NCBI GenBank assembly: GCA_940671915.1
Contig: CALNVZ010003434.1
Coordinates: 13,863,683 to 13,927,682, forward strand
DNA length: 64,000 nucleotides
Source of the DNA: Paracentrotus lividus
Lineage: Eukaryota > Echinodermata > Echinoidea > Camarodonta > Echinidae
Direction of reading: 5' to 3'
Shown here: positions 14,801-27,732 of the stretch, one piece after another
How the letters are laid out: each line of letters starts with the position of its first letter
How positions within the stretch are numbered: position 1 is the first letter of the stretch
Program-made: the position numbers and the translations under genes
Notes under the pieces: model-generated
Told to the model about the DNA's origin: nothing
What the model saw: only the letters and a program-made list of their open reading frames with translations
The model's database searches: none

Positions 14801-17800
14801 TGTATCTAGATCCAAAATTGAACACATCTAGATCTAGTCCTATAAATCTCAGGATGGTCCAACATTATAATTGTTGTTGTTGTTTTTATATTTTACGGCG
14901 CTTTCATTCTGAGGTTTGATGTCAGCTCAAGATCATTTGGCATGTTCAACTATAAGCATTTGCTCAGAGAATTGATACATAGACCAATAATACTAATAGT
15001 TGACACATATCTGAAAGCAAAGATGATAAATAAAGCATTGAAAATCTTAATAAATATTGAAAAAAAAAAACCACAGTGAAAGTTCCCCATAGAAATAACA
15101 GTACATGCTCATAAAGAAATTGAACTTGTATTATAGAATTATTAAGACATTATTTCTGTTCCACTTTAGTGTTGTTACTCAAGATACCAGTATTCATATT
15201 CCAGCAAGCATTTTCAACTCATACTTATATTCTCTTATCAATGTTTCTTTCAGAGAGATACGAGGCTGAAGGAACAGATCAGCCACAGGGAGAACCCAAA
15301 CAAAGCTATGCCAAAGCCCTCACTGGTGCAAAATCAAAGGACAAATCACACTCAACCAAAGATGAACTAAATCAACCTGATCAGACGTCAGCTTCCAAGC
15401 ACTTTGAAGATGAATCTAAGGAGTTGTACAGTGACACTATCAGTGAAATCACATCCCCTGACCTTACCGATGATGACTCATTAAGCACAGACAAGAGCAA
15501 AGGTGAAAGGTCAGAGGGCAAAGGTCACAAAGGTGATTATAAGTCAGAGAAAAAGTATGATGTATCAATTAAGAGTCACCGTGGAGGCGCATCTCCGGCC
15601 GATCAGTCTAGTCGTCGTGCATCTTCGAGCGTCAGTCCACCGACTGTTTCTTCGGAAGCCAGCGAGGGCGGTAGATCAAGTAAAAGTCCCCTGACTCAGT
15701 TCAGAAGAAGGATACCTTTCTTTTCTGGGAATCCAGCAGTGGATATTACAAAGGGGATTGTACATCTATTCAAAGAAAAGTAAGTTTGGTGGTTTTTGCC
15801 GGCGATATTCAGGCTTTTGGTTGGCATGTACAGCCACTGTTCCATTACTTCATTCAAATTTGTCCACCATTGCCATTGGGTATTGTCCATTGAGTGCATG
15901 ATTGAATACAATAATCCTTTGTACTGCACCAATGTTTGTTGCTCATAAGAAACAGCTGCTAAAAATGTGCCTTTTCTACACAAAAAGAATGAACAAGTAA
16001 TATATAAAATTTGTAAAACTTTTGAGGACACTGCAAATAGAGCAAGATCATGAATTTTCATAAAATTGTCTTGAACCCAATGTTCACAAATTTGATAAAT
16101 GTTTGTCCAAGAAAATTCATCTTTACATTGAATGTTCAATCTTTTTTTAATATTTGATGTTTTTCAATGTTAGGGATCAAATAAATTTTAATCTTAGAAG
16201 GTATTTTCCTTTTTTTTTTTTACTTTATCATTTTTATAAGCAGACACACATTGTAAGTTTATATTGTAAATATCATTGTTCAATTGTTACATTTTTATGG
16301 CTGATTTAAAATAAACAATAAAACTGATCTGAAATCTGCACTTTTCCCCTCAGTCAAATGACATCATTGGATGAAGACATTCATAGGAGTGACATGATCT
16401 GTGCCCTAGCCGTCCCTGCGTCTCTCATATGCCATGACCTTCTGCAGTTCTTCTCTCCGTTGGCTGAAGGCATCGAACATGTCCGTATCATCAGAGACTC
16501 TAACCCTAACCAGTACATGACGCTTATCAAGTTTAAAAATCAGGTATACCTGTTGTCAAATTTGTAACACTATGGTATGTGTTCAAAATGTTGCAATTTG
16601 AGTGAGGAAACTTGAAAGTTTGAGTATTTCTGGACTGAGGTGGTGTATAGAGGGGAATTGGATTATGTCAGCATGGTAACTGCCATGGTTGAGTGATGAT
16701 AATGGAAAGATGGGTAAAGGGGTGTTGACAAACTTCAGAAGTACTACATATACTTCAACATTGGAAACTTGTTTTAACGAAGTCCGTTGGACCAGCAAAA
16801 TTACCTTGTGTATATCAGGAATCTTATAGCTTATAACCTCTCAGTAACAAGTTTCCACTGGAGTGAGAATATTTTTTACTTCATGATAAAATTCATGGAA
16901 ATTAAAACACAAGTTTGCAAAAATAACAGCTTATCGCTGTACAGCATGGCAAATATTTCAGATTTAATTCTTGTCAATTTCTTGTAATTTTCAGTTATAT
17001 AACAAGAGCTCAAAATTTGTTTAAGGAAATGTGATGTCTCTATTAGAATGTTTAAGGACTTTTTTAATCATTTAATTTTTCTGTAATGGAAATAATCGTC
17101 TTGTTCAGAGTCACGCTGATGAATTCTACAAGGAATACAATGGGAAACCTTACAACTCATTTGATGATTTCGTCTGCTACCTGGTCTTTGTGTCAAGAGT
17201 AGAATGCATGAAATCATGTGAGGTAAGACAATACTTTTTATCTTCCATGAGTGCTGATCAGCTTGAGCAACAGGCATATTATTATAAAACTATGGATCTC
17301 AATGACTTTGTGTACAAAAGCCCATTTCTTGTTCAAATTGACAGCTTTAGGGTCCTATTATTACTGGTCTGGTGTAGATTTGTATTCAAAAGTTGAGGCA
17401 ATCTAGAGATTTTTGCCAAACTTATCCCTTAAGAAATATATTGTGGCACAGAGGTACCCCTTGATTGTCATATTATAAATATGACTATAGGAAGCAATAT
17501 AGTATTTTATTTTGGATCTGACAAATGTTCCATGAATTACATGGTTAGTTTTTTGTATACTTGCAGAGAGCAAGCTCGAGTCTTGCTACTCTAGGCTTAA
17601 CCGAGTTGCCAGCACGTATCATCCTTCTTTTATTATATTCTATTTCAAGTAGTGTTATCTTGTTTGTGTCTTTAGGGAGCTAGTCTTGCTACTCCAGGCC
17701 TGACTGAGTTACCAACCTGTAACATTTGTTTAGAGAGGATGGAAGATTCTGTGGAAGGCATTCTTACTATCCTCTGCAATCATACATTCCATGGGAGCTG

Positions 17801-19951
17801 TCTTACAAAATGGGGAGACACAAGGTAATATGACTTCCCTTATTCATTTTAAAAGGTATTTATCTGCTGTATTATTCACAACAAGTTTGTAAGAGTCTAT
17901 GCCTATGCAATAATAAAGTACATTAAGCATTAGGACAATAGGAAAGCTGCAAGAGTGCAGGGAACCTCCCCCCCCCCCCCATCAAAGTCAGCATTGGGGA
18001 CAAAAAACTATATTAAAAAATAGCAATGATAATAATAATAGTACGGTCATAATAATAGTGTCATATGTACCTGTGCTAGCCAAAACTGGTTAGGGTAATT
18101 GATTTCAACTTTTGTCTAGTTCAAAATGCCTATATAGCATTCAAAGATTTATAATTTTTTATTTGTAAGTAAAATTCTTTATTTGTTTTTATCTCACAGT
18201 TGTCCTGTATGCAGATATAATCAGACACCCGAGCCATCAGTAGACAATAAATGCTTTCAATGTGGAGCTCAAGAGGTAAGTGGGATGTTGGATATAATTC
18301 TCCCAGGGGCAGAACCAGGATGGTGGGGGGGGGGGGGATCTGAACCCCCTTTTATTGGCGGCAGAAAATTAGGTACTTGAGCAATTGGCCAGTTGGGGAA
18401 AATAAGGCTTGAACTTTTTTGGCCTGCCCCCTTTTTGACAATGCTGAATCCTCTCCCGAAACATTTATTAAGATGTAACAAATTAACTTTTTTCTTAAAT
18501 TTTATAATTATGGGGCACTTGATGTAGCATGTAGGAAGAATACGTGGGCAATAACTCTTTCCAGCTCCCGCTGGAAATAGGCATCTATGATGTACATGTA
18601 TAAGGATAGTAGATAAGGAATGAAAACAATATATGTGTTTGTATATCACTGTCAAAATGCGTAACAAATAATCATTGATGCTATGCATACTCAATGTTAT
18701 TTTTACAGAGTTTATGGATGTGTCTGATGTGGAGGCACATAGGTTGTGGGAGATACGTAGAGGCACACACATACCACCATTTATATCATTGTTTTCCATA
18801 GCCTACAGATTTGTCATATATGTGAGCAAATAGGGTGCGAGAGGCGCACACATATCACCATCTATGCTATTGTTTTACAGAGTCTATGGATATGTCTGAT
18901 ATGTGGTCACATAGGGTGTGGGAGATACGTAGAGGCTCACGCATATCATCATTTTGAAGACACTCAGCATACCTATGCTATGCAACTTGGTAAACAGAGA
19001 GTCTGGGATTATGCAGGGGGTAAGTAAATGATAAAATCATATTTTGTTCTTGTTGAATGCAGATCATATTATATACTGCCCCTACACATGTATAACTTAA
19101 ACAAAAGAGTTGCGGGGAATTTTTTTTTCACCAAGCTATTCTCACAATGCAAGTTATGCTCAACCTGAAGAATGACTTTTTTTGCCAATTGGGATGCCCA
19201 CAATTTTTTTCCTGAAGTGTGCCTACATTCAAAATGTCTGTTAATAATGATAATGTTAGCCTACAGCTTCCTTTTCTGGACTTTATCTACCAGTAAATTA
19301 GGATTAAAAACAATCCCGTTTGGCTCTTCATGTCCAAGCAGTGTGTAAAGTTGTGCATATCTTACAAACAACTGGGTGAAACATCCTCTGTATGTTATTA
19401 ACCAAGATTCAACCAGTAGGTAATGGGACAGAGTACACACTCTCCCACATTCATATGATTGATGCAAACCTGTGTGTTATGGGACCCCTATCGTAGAAAT
19501 AATTACATTTTTGTCTAAATTCTAATGTTTTTACTCAATTTCCCAATCACTAATGTTTGGGTTATATGTTCTACACATTGTCATGAAACCTGATTCTATC
19601 TTGTAAAACTGTTTTTTTTTAAATTTAATAGATAACTATGTGCATAGACTGGTCCAGAGCAAAGGAGACGGGAAGCCTGTACAATGGGAGAGAGGTGGCG
19701 ATGGACAGCCAGAATGTGATGAGAAGTTTGATTCTCTCACTCTTGAGGTAATAAAGAGGGACTAAGGGAGAACAAAAAAAGAAACAGAGAATGAGAGAGA
19801 GGGAAGGGAGACTAGGAGATATATAGGAATTCCATAAAATGGGAGAGAGGTGAGGGACAACCGGAATGTTATGAAAAGTTTGATGCCTGTAGAAAATGGT
19901 GGAGAGAATAAGCGGGAGAGAGAGATGGAAAGAGAGAGAGAGAGTGAGATC

Positions 19952-19982
<31 letters not shown>

Positions 19983-22900
19983 CAGAGAATAAGAGCAACT
20001 GAGGATAGTTGATTAAAAATACATGCACATTTATCTATGGTCATCGATTGCAGCTGTTAACTGTACTTACAAATTTTCACATGGCCTTGCGTTTTGAATT
20101 GGGCCAGTAAATAGGTGGATCTGTGACATCTGCACAACATTTTTGGGTGCATTCCTTTAATTTTCTCCACTGAAATACAAGCTATGATGTTGTATTTTGT
20201 TGTCAAAATAAAGCTTATGATAGAGCAATACAGTCATACCTAAAAGATGGAAATAAAAAATGTTTTTTACCTCTAAATTAGTGGTTAATTAGCAACATGT
20301 GCAGGGTGGAAGACGATCAGGAGGTGGAATGTCAGGGGGTGCAAATTCTCCTAATAACATACTGAAGGACTACACCCACCATAGATCATGCAATTGTGGA
20401 TTTTTTATGAATAATTCATCATGATAATACTTAATTTAGTCTAACTTTAACTAAGATTAGTGTTATTAAGATTAATTATTAATTATTTTTACTAATTAAG
20501 CCCAAGAACAACATACATGTACCTGGCTGCATGATCGCACAAACAAACCATTTTTCTTAGCGATGTGCATTAAATACTTCAGTTAAGGTTACTTTCAAGA
20601 CTTTCAAAACTTTCTGGCAGATAGGCCTTGGTAGTGATTTATAAATTTGAAAATACTCTTTAGAATTAAATTTGATTGCATAATTATAAAAAAAAAACTT
20701 TATTGTTATTGTTTTGTTTTATTACATATGACACCTGGAACGATCATTTTAATCATGACTAGATTCATGACACATACTAGTCTGGTGCCAGAGGAATCAT
20801 TTTTGATGTTTTAAATTTATCTTTTCTATTTCCTGAATAATTTTGAGTGTTTTAATAATTCATATTGGCAAATAATACAATTCCCAGATAATAAATCTAA
20901 AGAATATTACATTGTGAAAATTATGACTATAGACCCTTGCACAAATTAATTGTAATTACCGTAGACCCTGTAATGTTATATATGTCTGAAAAGCTCTGAA
21001 TGAGAGGAATTAAAAAATGGCACTTTTAAAGGTGTGGGGTACACAAATACTATTCTTTCCCTGTTCCAAAGTTTGGTGTTTATTGCCATGGTTTTGGGGT
21101 ATATTTGGTTCCATAACTTCTAATGAGTGCACCCTATGCCATTTTAAAGTGCTTTTTTTGAAATCCTTAGTTAATTTCCTATCAGAAAATGTATACTTTT
21201 ATGTATAATGGGTGTAGTATGTAAAGTTACAGAGATTCAAATGAAAAAAAGACACATTTTCATGTTACAAAAACATGTCACGCGAAACTTGCCCAATTCA
21301 AAACGCATGGCCTCATGTTTAAAAAAAAAAGGCTTTAAAGGCTATCAAGAAGGAATTATGAATGCCATATTGGAAATAGTATTCAAAGACAGACATTCAA
21401 GCATGTTTGTGATGGATTATTACATGTTTGTCCTTTCTGCAGTATACTTACCTGTTAAACAGCCAGCTAGAATCTCAACGACTGTACTATGAAGAAAAGA
21501 TGACCAGGATAGAGAGTGATGCCTTGTCACAGGTATGTCTGTCTTGCATTGTACTTTTGGCATGCTAAATCATCTTTATTAGAGATTATTAGTGATTTAA
21601 TACAAATACATGTAAACTCATCAATATAGTAGGTTTGATGACAGGTTATAATCAACAGTAGGCTATGTACAATAATACAATAACAATACAAATTGTAATG
21701 AAAGATGTACAAGAGACACTGGGAAGGAGGGAAATAGAAAGAAAAATATTGTAATATTTAGATTTTCTTTTAGTCATCCATAACTTAAAAAACAATTCAT
21801 ATGACAACTGTCAAAGACAATTTTCTGTTTTCTTTGTCAATAGTAATTCTTGTTTTAGTCTCCTTTGGTAAACTTTTGTAAATTACATACATACCAAGTC
21901 CCCTTTATCTGGACTTAAGCATTTAATGTAGGTCTCCTGGTTCCTTACATTGTATTTCTAGCATCTAATCATTTTCATAGTAGTCCTGTAATACAAAAAA
22001 AAAAAAATATTCATACTCTTTCCTCATTAAAAAAAAATCAAGACTGTTTTTCCTACAATTAAAATACAGACTTTTCTTGTTTCACCGTGGAGGGTGTTAA
22101 TTATAATCATTTGTTCCAGGTATCTGAAATAGAAGTAAGGTCTAGGAAACTGATGGAGGAGAGAGATCGTATGGAGAGAGAAGCACAGAAGGGTCAAAAG
22201 GATAAACAGATAATAGACAAGAAGTGTACGTTCCTCTCAGAGAAACTTGGCAAGGTCTTGAATCAACTCTCTGAAGAAATGGAGGTAAGGTGTTGCCAAT
22301 TTAAATGGTAATAGTGGTTTAAGGAATTGCTTAATATCACATAATAATTAGTAATAATAGGTGACACATAATGTTGGTAAAATTGAGGGGATGAAAGAAA
22401 AAGGGAACATTTCTTTAGCTGAGGAAAAATCACAAAGCCTCAAATGTTTGAAATTGCCCCGTTCACATCGTTGAAGGTAATCCTGACGGGTTTAGATTCG
22501 AAAGAAGGCCAGAGTGGTGTCATGAGTCAATGGTTACTGCGATGTAATTAAGGGTTGTTTTACGATCGGGGTAAACCCATTTGTCTCACTGGACCAAAAA
22601 AAAAAAGTTTTGTTTTTCCTCAAATTTTGTGTATGTGTTTTAGACAAGTGAAATGATATTGCTTTTAAATTTTGAGGCATGAGGTCACCAACTTATTTTT
22701 CTATAGGGGTTCAAATTTTTTATTACAAGTAAAATCGATTGCTTCATTTTTCAGAGAGGATGCTCTTTGACGGAATGTGATTTGACAACACTGTAAAGTG
22801 AACTGTCTGAAAAATAAGGGGATGTGGGCGAAGTAAACATTATAAGTTTGTTGCATATAGCAGAATTCGGTTTGGGTGCTGTTTAGTCATGGTGGAAGCC

Positions 22901-24235
22901 ATAGCTTCTAGGGTTTTCAGTTTTTAAACAAACACATTTCAGTAGTCAATTCTGATTGGAAAAACAAGCCCAAGGATTGCTTATAATAAAGACGCGCAGG
23001 CTCAAAATTAGAAAATATAAAATAAGATGGTAATTTTGCCCTAAAATGCCAGATTATGGTCAATTTTTAGAAGTAAATGGGTAGTTCAATAATTTATTTT
23101 TCTCTTGTAAGTTGCTCTAACAGTTCCTAATAGCTTGCCATTGTAGATTTGAGATAACAGTACCTATATTTCTTTTTGTGATGCACAGAAGGCCATTTTT
23201 TTGACAGTGTACCCTGATCATGAAATAACCCTTAAGTTGAAGGTGTGGAAATTGTAATGGTTGTTTCTTAAATGAAGCATTGTATGGATCGCCATCCACA
23301 AATCTCACAACAATATGGTTGTCAAGATAGCTAAGAGGGAGATTGACTGACATGTTTCCGGCGAAGATCGTAAAAGAGCATACATCCATCTTGTATCGGA
23401 AAACCTTTAATCATTAAGATGGACCCTGAGATACAACATTTGTGAAAGATCAAATCTTTAGGACAGTCGAATTAAATACATTTGTATGTTCTCAGTTATT
23501 ATCTTGCTTAGTTCACTAACAAATGAATCTTGTTTTTTTTTATATTTTAGATGAATAAATGTCTGCGAGCAAACCAGTCTGATTGGCAGAGTAAGGTTAC
23601 TGCGCTGGAGAAGAGATTAGATGAAGAGAGCAAAACGAAAGCAGCTGTAAGTACTCAAGAAACAATTGAATCCAGTTTCCTTCAACCTTTAAATGAAGAC
23701 TAGCTTTGATGGTAGGCAAGCTTCCTCCAACCAAACTATATGAAGGGAAATATTGTTCTATAGTTTTTGTTTGTATTACTATGGAAAGCTAATCCTATAG
23801 GCATTCATTCCACTGACAAGTAATCCTATGATAACTACCCCTTACGAAAAATACCCCTTCAATGTAGGACAACTACTCCATGAAACACCGAGGGCAAGTG
23901 TGAAAGGAAGTAGATGTCTGGGTACAATAATCATATCTGATAAGATGAAACGGGCTAGCTGCACTCAAGCAATAAAGTATGCCCTAGGCCCACTGTAGAT
24001 TTCTGTTTCTGTGAGCAAAATATTAAGAAATGAAATATCTTCTTTCACGCTACAGGAAATCAATGACCTGAAGGAGCAGTTGAGAGATCTCATGTTCTTC
24101 CTGGAAGCCCAGGAGACACTCCAGCAGACTCCAGAAAAGACAAGACAAGAGATTCAGGAAGGTCAGATTACCATCGGTGCATCACCCTCACCCGATGGTC
24201 GCACTGGTAGGAAAGGAAGGAAAAAGGGCAAATAG
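11884..24235 (+). CDS. BRAP: BRCA1-associated protein (BRAP2/IMP-type E3 ubiquitin ligase), 13 coding exons
   Basis: BRAP is a cytoplasmic RING E3 ligase that responds to Ras and restrains KSR-dependent MAPK signalling. It also binds nuclear localisation signals. Exons: 11884-11962, 14475-14711, 15254-15779, 16354-16543, 17109-17222, 17676-17824, 18200-18275, 18881-19019, 19632-19747, 21443-21532, 22120-22284, 23551-23646 and 24056-24235. Phases agree at every junction and give 718 aa (human 592); the excess is a Ser/Lys-rich linker in exon 3. Exon 1 reads MSVSLCVIR, like the human N terminus. Exons 4-5 carry the BRAP2 RRM-like domain ([16 protein letters not shown]). Exons 6-7 carry the RING (CNICLERM ... 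CNHTFHGSC ... [12 protein letters not shown]). Exons 7-9 carry the UBP zinc finger ([43 protein letters not shown]). Exons 10-13 form a coiled coil, and the end is basic (RKGRKKGK). An in-frame ATG at 11881 is an alternative start. Confidence 0.95.
13001..13028. repeat. (TAA)n microsatellite in BRAP intron 1
   Basis: A run of TAA units. A similar run lies at 55018-55047. Confidence 0.9.
14150..14345. repeat. CTAG-rich tract in BRAP intron 1
   Basis: The palindromes CTAG, TCTAGA and AGATCT recur many times (CTACTAGTACTAGTACTAGG, CTAGATCTAGACTTCTAGAT). The tetranucleotide is far denser here than elsewhere in the window. It ends about 130 bp before the exon 2 acceptor. Confidence 0.6.
17567..17621 (+). 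pseudogene. Decayed tandem copy of the start of BRAP exon 6
   Basis: It reads TCTTGCTACTCTAGGCTTAA and CGAGTTGCCAGCACGT, against TCTTGCTACTCCAGGCCTGA and TGAGTTACCAACCTGT in the real exon 109 bp downstream. An AG acceptor (17565-17566) is preserved, but the cysteine-bearing RING part is missing. Splicing to it would spoil the RING domain. Confidence 0.7.
18280..18460. repeat. G-run containing repeat in BRAP intron 7
   Basis: A run of about 13 G (18328-18340) lies in a block starting GGGGCAGAACCAGGATGG. Similar 'GAGCCGGATTTTT + G-run' blocks are at 41850-41900 and 60477-60505, so this is a dispersed family. The block begins 5 nt after the exon 7 donor sequence. Confidence 0.45.
18709..18865 (+). 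pseudogene. Two decayed tandem copies of BRAP exon 8 (UBP zinc finger)
   Basis: Copy 1 (about 18709-18780, with its own TTTTACAG acceptor) still reads SLWMCLM, then [11 protein letters not shown], but one zinc-binding Cys has become Trp-Arg. Copy 2 (about 18800-18862) is more diverged. The intact exon follows at 18881, and each copy keeps a similar TTGTTTT-type lead-in. Copy 1 retains an acceptor but no donor equivalent was seen. Confidence 0.75.
19918..19979. repeat. (GA)n followed by a roughly 28-nt poly-G run, BRAP intron 9
   Basis: A GA tract ends in one of the longest G homopolymers of the window (about 19952-19979). The exact length is prone to sequencing or assembly error. Confidence 0.85.
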
Positions 24236-24307
24236 ATCAAATGTGAAACTTTAGATAATACCCAAATTGGGCATTTAATGTAGAGGTTGGAAGTTGGGAT
24301 CATAAGG

Positions 24308-24632
24308 TACAGGAAACACTCCAGAAGACTCCAGAAAAAACAAGACAGGAGATGCAGGAAGGTCAAATCACCATCGGAGCATCACCCTCACATGATGGAT
24401 GCACTGGTAGGAAAAGAAGGAAAAAGGGCAAATAGATTGATGTAAAAGGTGGAACTTCAGATAATGCCCACATCTATTTGGGCATTTAATGTAAAGGTTG
24501 GAAGTTAAGATCATGAGAAACAGGAGACACTGCAGAAAAGACAAGAGATCCAAGAGGGTCAAATCACCATTGGTACATCATCCGCATCTGATGGACGTAC
24601 TAGCAGGAAAGGAAGGAAAAAGGGCAAATAGA
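24308..24632 (+). pseudogene. Two further tandem copies of the BRAP terminal coding sequence
   Basis: After the BRAP stop at 24235, the last 125 or so bases repeat at about 24308-24434 and 24522-24631. The copies include ACTCCAGAAAA, CAAGACAGGAGAT, the RKGRKKGK-coding end and a TAG. The period is about 200 bp and includes the non-coding 'GGGCATTTAATGTA' spacer. Both copies lie in the 3' untranslated region. Copy 2 lacks part of the left half. Confidence 0.8.
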
Positions 24633-25870
24633 TCCAATGTAAAGGGTGTAATAGGTTTAAGGTTTAAATGTGTACTTAGAGGCTTGAATTGGTGTACTGA
24701 TTTATGGAATACCAACTGTCACCCTCATCTTCCTGTATCACTCAAATTCTGCAACTAGATATATCTATAAGATATGCCAATATGAAGTCAATTTCTGGTT
24801 TCACATTATACCTTGATAAATTTAATTACATCTTTTTGCGCTTATGAATTGTATGGGGAAAAATGCCCGACAATAGGTGGAGTTAGCCCCAGTTTTCATC
24901 TACATTCTGAAACTAGAGTCGACCATTTTATTGAATCAATCTTACATAATCAGGTTAGAAACACACCTTGTGATAATGTTTTCAAGACCACTTTGCCTCC
25001 TTAAATATATGTGAACACAACTTTTCTTAGAGAAGCGACGTTCACCTGGTAGTACTATTGTGTCTGAATGGTGCACAAGCTATTTAATATGCTATGCAAT
25101 TGCAAGCAGCTCACCAGTTTAAAATCTCATGCAAGAATTTGACCCCACTCAGTGTTCTCATAGCAACAAGATCACTTTATGTGAACTGGTTTAAACCCAT
25201 TTTATGAAGTGGGTAACCGGTAGCGGAAGTAGTTGAGAAAAGAAGATGACAACAGTGTCTTAGATTTATCAAGATTGAATTGTCTGCCTTTATCATTGCT
25301 AGCTAAAGATGTGGTTTATTTTTATATCATTGAATTTATAAACATGCATACATGTAGCATGTGCTTTCCCCTCCATACTTGTAAATGCAAACCAATGCTA
25401 TGCAATGCTTCTGTATTCCTCAGAAAATGGGATCATGAAAGAGTTGGAAGTTATCAGAGGCATTTGTTGTCTGTTACCTACCAGTCATCAGCTGTAGATC
25501 AATATATGGAGAAACATAAAACACATTTTTAATAAGTTTCCCTACAATTTATAAAGGGAGCGATGTTCCCTTTGAGACTAAACTAAGCTCCAAATTGACC
25601 ACTAGCTTGCCATTCATGGTAATGTAATATTATGTTTGGTTTGGAGTTGTTTCAGGGTTGGTTTCACTGCTGTGATTCGGCTATAAAAGCTTCTGCTCAA
25701 ATGGTATAATTTTCTTGCTGATAGGTTTAGATAATTTTGTACTTTGTTTTATTATGATTGCAAACAATCTTGTACCCTAACCACAAGAGGAATATCGATC
25801 CTTGCCTGTAATTTCATTTCATTCTCGCGCTAGAGACCAATCCGACTTCAGAGCAATGTAACTTCACGAC

Positions 25871-26010
25871 GGCCATTGCTGGGGGGATACCCAGGTACTG
25901 CGCATGCACCATGTGCGCGTATGTCTGCGCGTATGTACATTTTCCTTTGTTACGCATACATACCTACACATGGAGCATGCGTAGTACCTGGGTAACCCCC
26001 AGCAATGGCC
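25871..26010. repeat. 140 bp foldback hairpin
   Basis: The left end GGCCATTGCTGGGGG is exactly complementary to the right end CCCCCAGCAATGGCC (25996-26010). The stem continues through ACCCAGGTACT, GCATGC and CCATGTG. The loop is about 50 nt, rich in GCGTATGT. Confidence 0.85.
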
Positions 26011-26597
26011 GCCCCACAAGACAAAACATCACCCAACCGATGTTGGTCTATACATTTACCTTTATTTATTTATTTTCCTTTTACTATTTTCTTATCCCTC
26101 CCCCTCTCTCTATATGTCTCTTGCCCTCATGCTCCCTCCGTATACTCACCAATATATTCATGTATGTTTAATTGATGCGTAAAGTCAATTTCCAGTTGCG
26201 GAAGAGAAAAATTGAAAACCTGAATCTTAATTTTGAAATATGTCCTCATATTCTTTCAATTTCATAATATAGAGCCTACTGGTACCATATATTTAGTTTC
26301 TGTGCATTGTTTCTTATGAAATTTAGTGTAGACATTCATATTGAAAACTAGTACGTACAGTACATAAGCAGCAGATGTTTTAGAAATTCCTGTGCATAAA
26401 TAGTGGCATTTGTATCTGCCACTTTTATTTTTTATTTTTTTCAAGCCCTGGCAGTGAAATTATTTTTCCCCATGAGATTTCCGGACCCCAGTATGGCTAT
26501 ATCAGTGTACAGGGTTTATTTAGTCAGATTATGCCTCGTGTGTATTGACGATGACACAATATAAAAGGGTTAGGGTGTCGACAATTCTGGCTGTTCA

Positions 26598-26670
26598 TCG
26601 GTTCTAGCGCAATGGATAGCGACATGGGCTCTGAAGGTCATGATTGAAGGTTCGACTCCAGAAATACACC
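26598..26670 (+). repeat. tRNA-like Pol III promoter (SINE head or tRNA relic)
   Basis: A perfect A-box match (TAGCGCAATGG, 26605-26615) and a perfect B-box match (GGTTCGACTCC, 26649-26659) sit at tRNA spacing. The predicted acceptor ends (TCGGTTC and AATACAC) do not pair and the T stem is poor, so this is not a working tRNA gene. It best fits a tRNA-derived SINE head or tRNA pseudogene. Confidence 0.55.
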
Positions 26671-27587
26671 TTTGCTCAATTTGTTTTTTGTTGTTTATAA
26701 TTGAGTGGAAACTTTGAAAACTATACGAGTCCAAGATTTATAGTCTGAATAACAGTCTCTCAAAGCGAAAAATTGAGTCGTTGCCTTGATCTCAACCGGA
26801 ACTCAAGTAGGAAAAAAAATGACGTGCCCTGGCATCACACAGAAAACTTTCTTCCCCGTTGACTATTTTTATGGGACAAATTATTTCACCATTTTATTGA
26901 TAAAATGTCTCCTAAAAGTTGATTTTGTTATAATTTCTTTTCTTCATGCGGTATTCTTCGATACTAATGCACTATATTGAAGCAATCTATTACATTTTTT
27001 CCTCCCAAAACTGGAATGTGGTTTGAAAGGAGGGTTCCATTCCAAATATCATCCATTTCCCATCATTTACATTTACATAGTTTGATATTATTTGATCAAA
27101 GTGATGATGATATGTATATTGTATATCATGTGCAATTATCATGCCTGTCTGGAGGTGTGTATTTATTTTTGCCATAATGTTCTGTGATAGTAGAACCATG
27201 AATATGTTGAATAAAAGTAACTGTTTATTGAACATTGAAAGCTATTTTGTTTCTGTGTGTTTCTAAACCTATTCATGTATTGTTACAGTCCTCTCCTCTT
27301 ATGATGAGCGCACATACAGGATTAAAAAAAAAATACTTACATGTTCCGTTTTTATCAGAGCAAGGTTTTTAGCATGGTTCTTAGCACTTCCGGACAAGCA
27401 GGAGTGGACCATCTGCCATATTTCATTTACCTATTATTAATTTCCCATTCCGCTGAATCTGAAACATTTTGTGACCGTTTTTCATATGTTGTTTTTAGAT
27501 GTTAAAGGGCATACATGAAATACAAAAGCATTTTTCCATACTCAGAAAGAAAGACTCAGTGAGGGGCGAAAGTGGGAGGGAGACTGA

Positions 27588-27732
27588 TAGAGAGAGAGAG
27601 AGAGAGAGAGAGGGATAGAGAGAGAGGTGGAAAGGCGAAATAGCCAAAGTTGAAAGATTGAGTGACAAAAATTTGTTGAGGGAGAGAAATAAAGTCCGAG
27701 CAGTAACAGAGAGAGAGAGAGAGAGAGAATGG
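27588..27732. repeat. (GA)n tracts
   Basis: Two AG dinucleotide runs (about 27588-27626 and 27709-27728) lie within a purine-rich stretch. Confidence 0.85.

Noticed and set aside
19625-20044. 139 aa minus-strand frame with poly-Pro
   Set aside because: It lies across BRAP exon 9 on the wrong strand and runs through a poly-G and GA tract.
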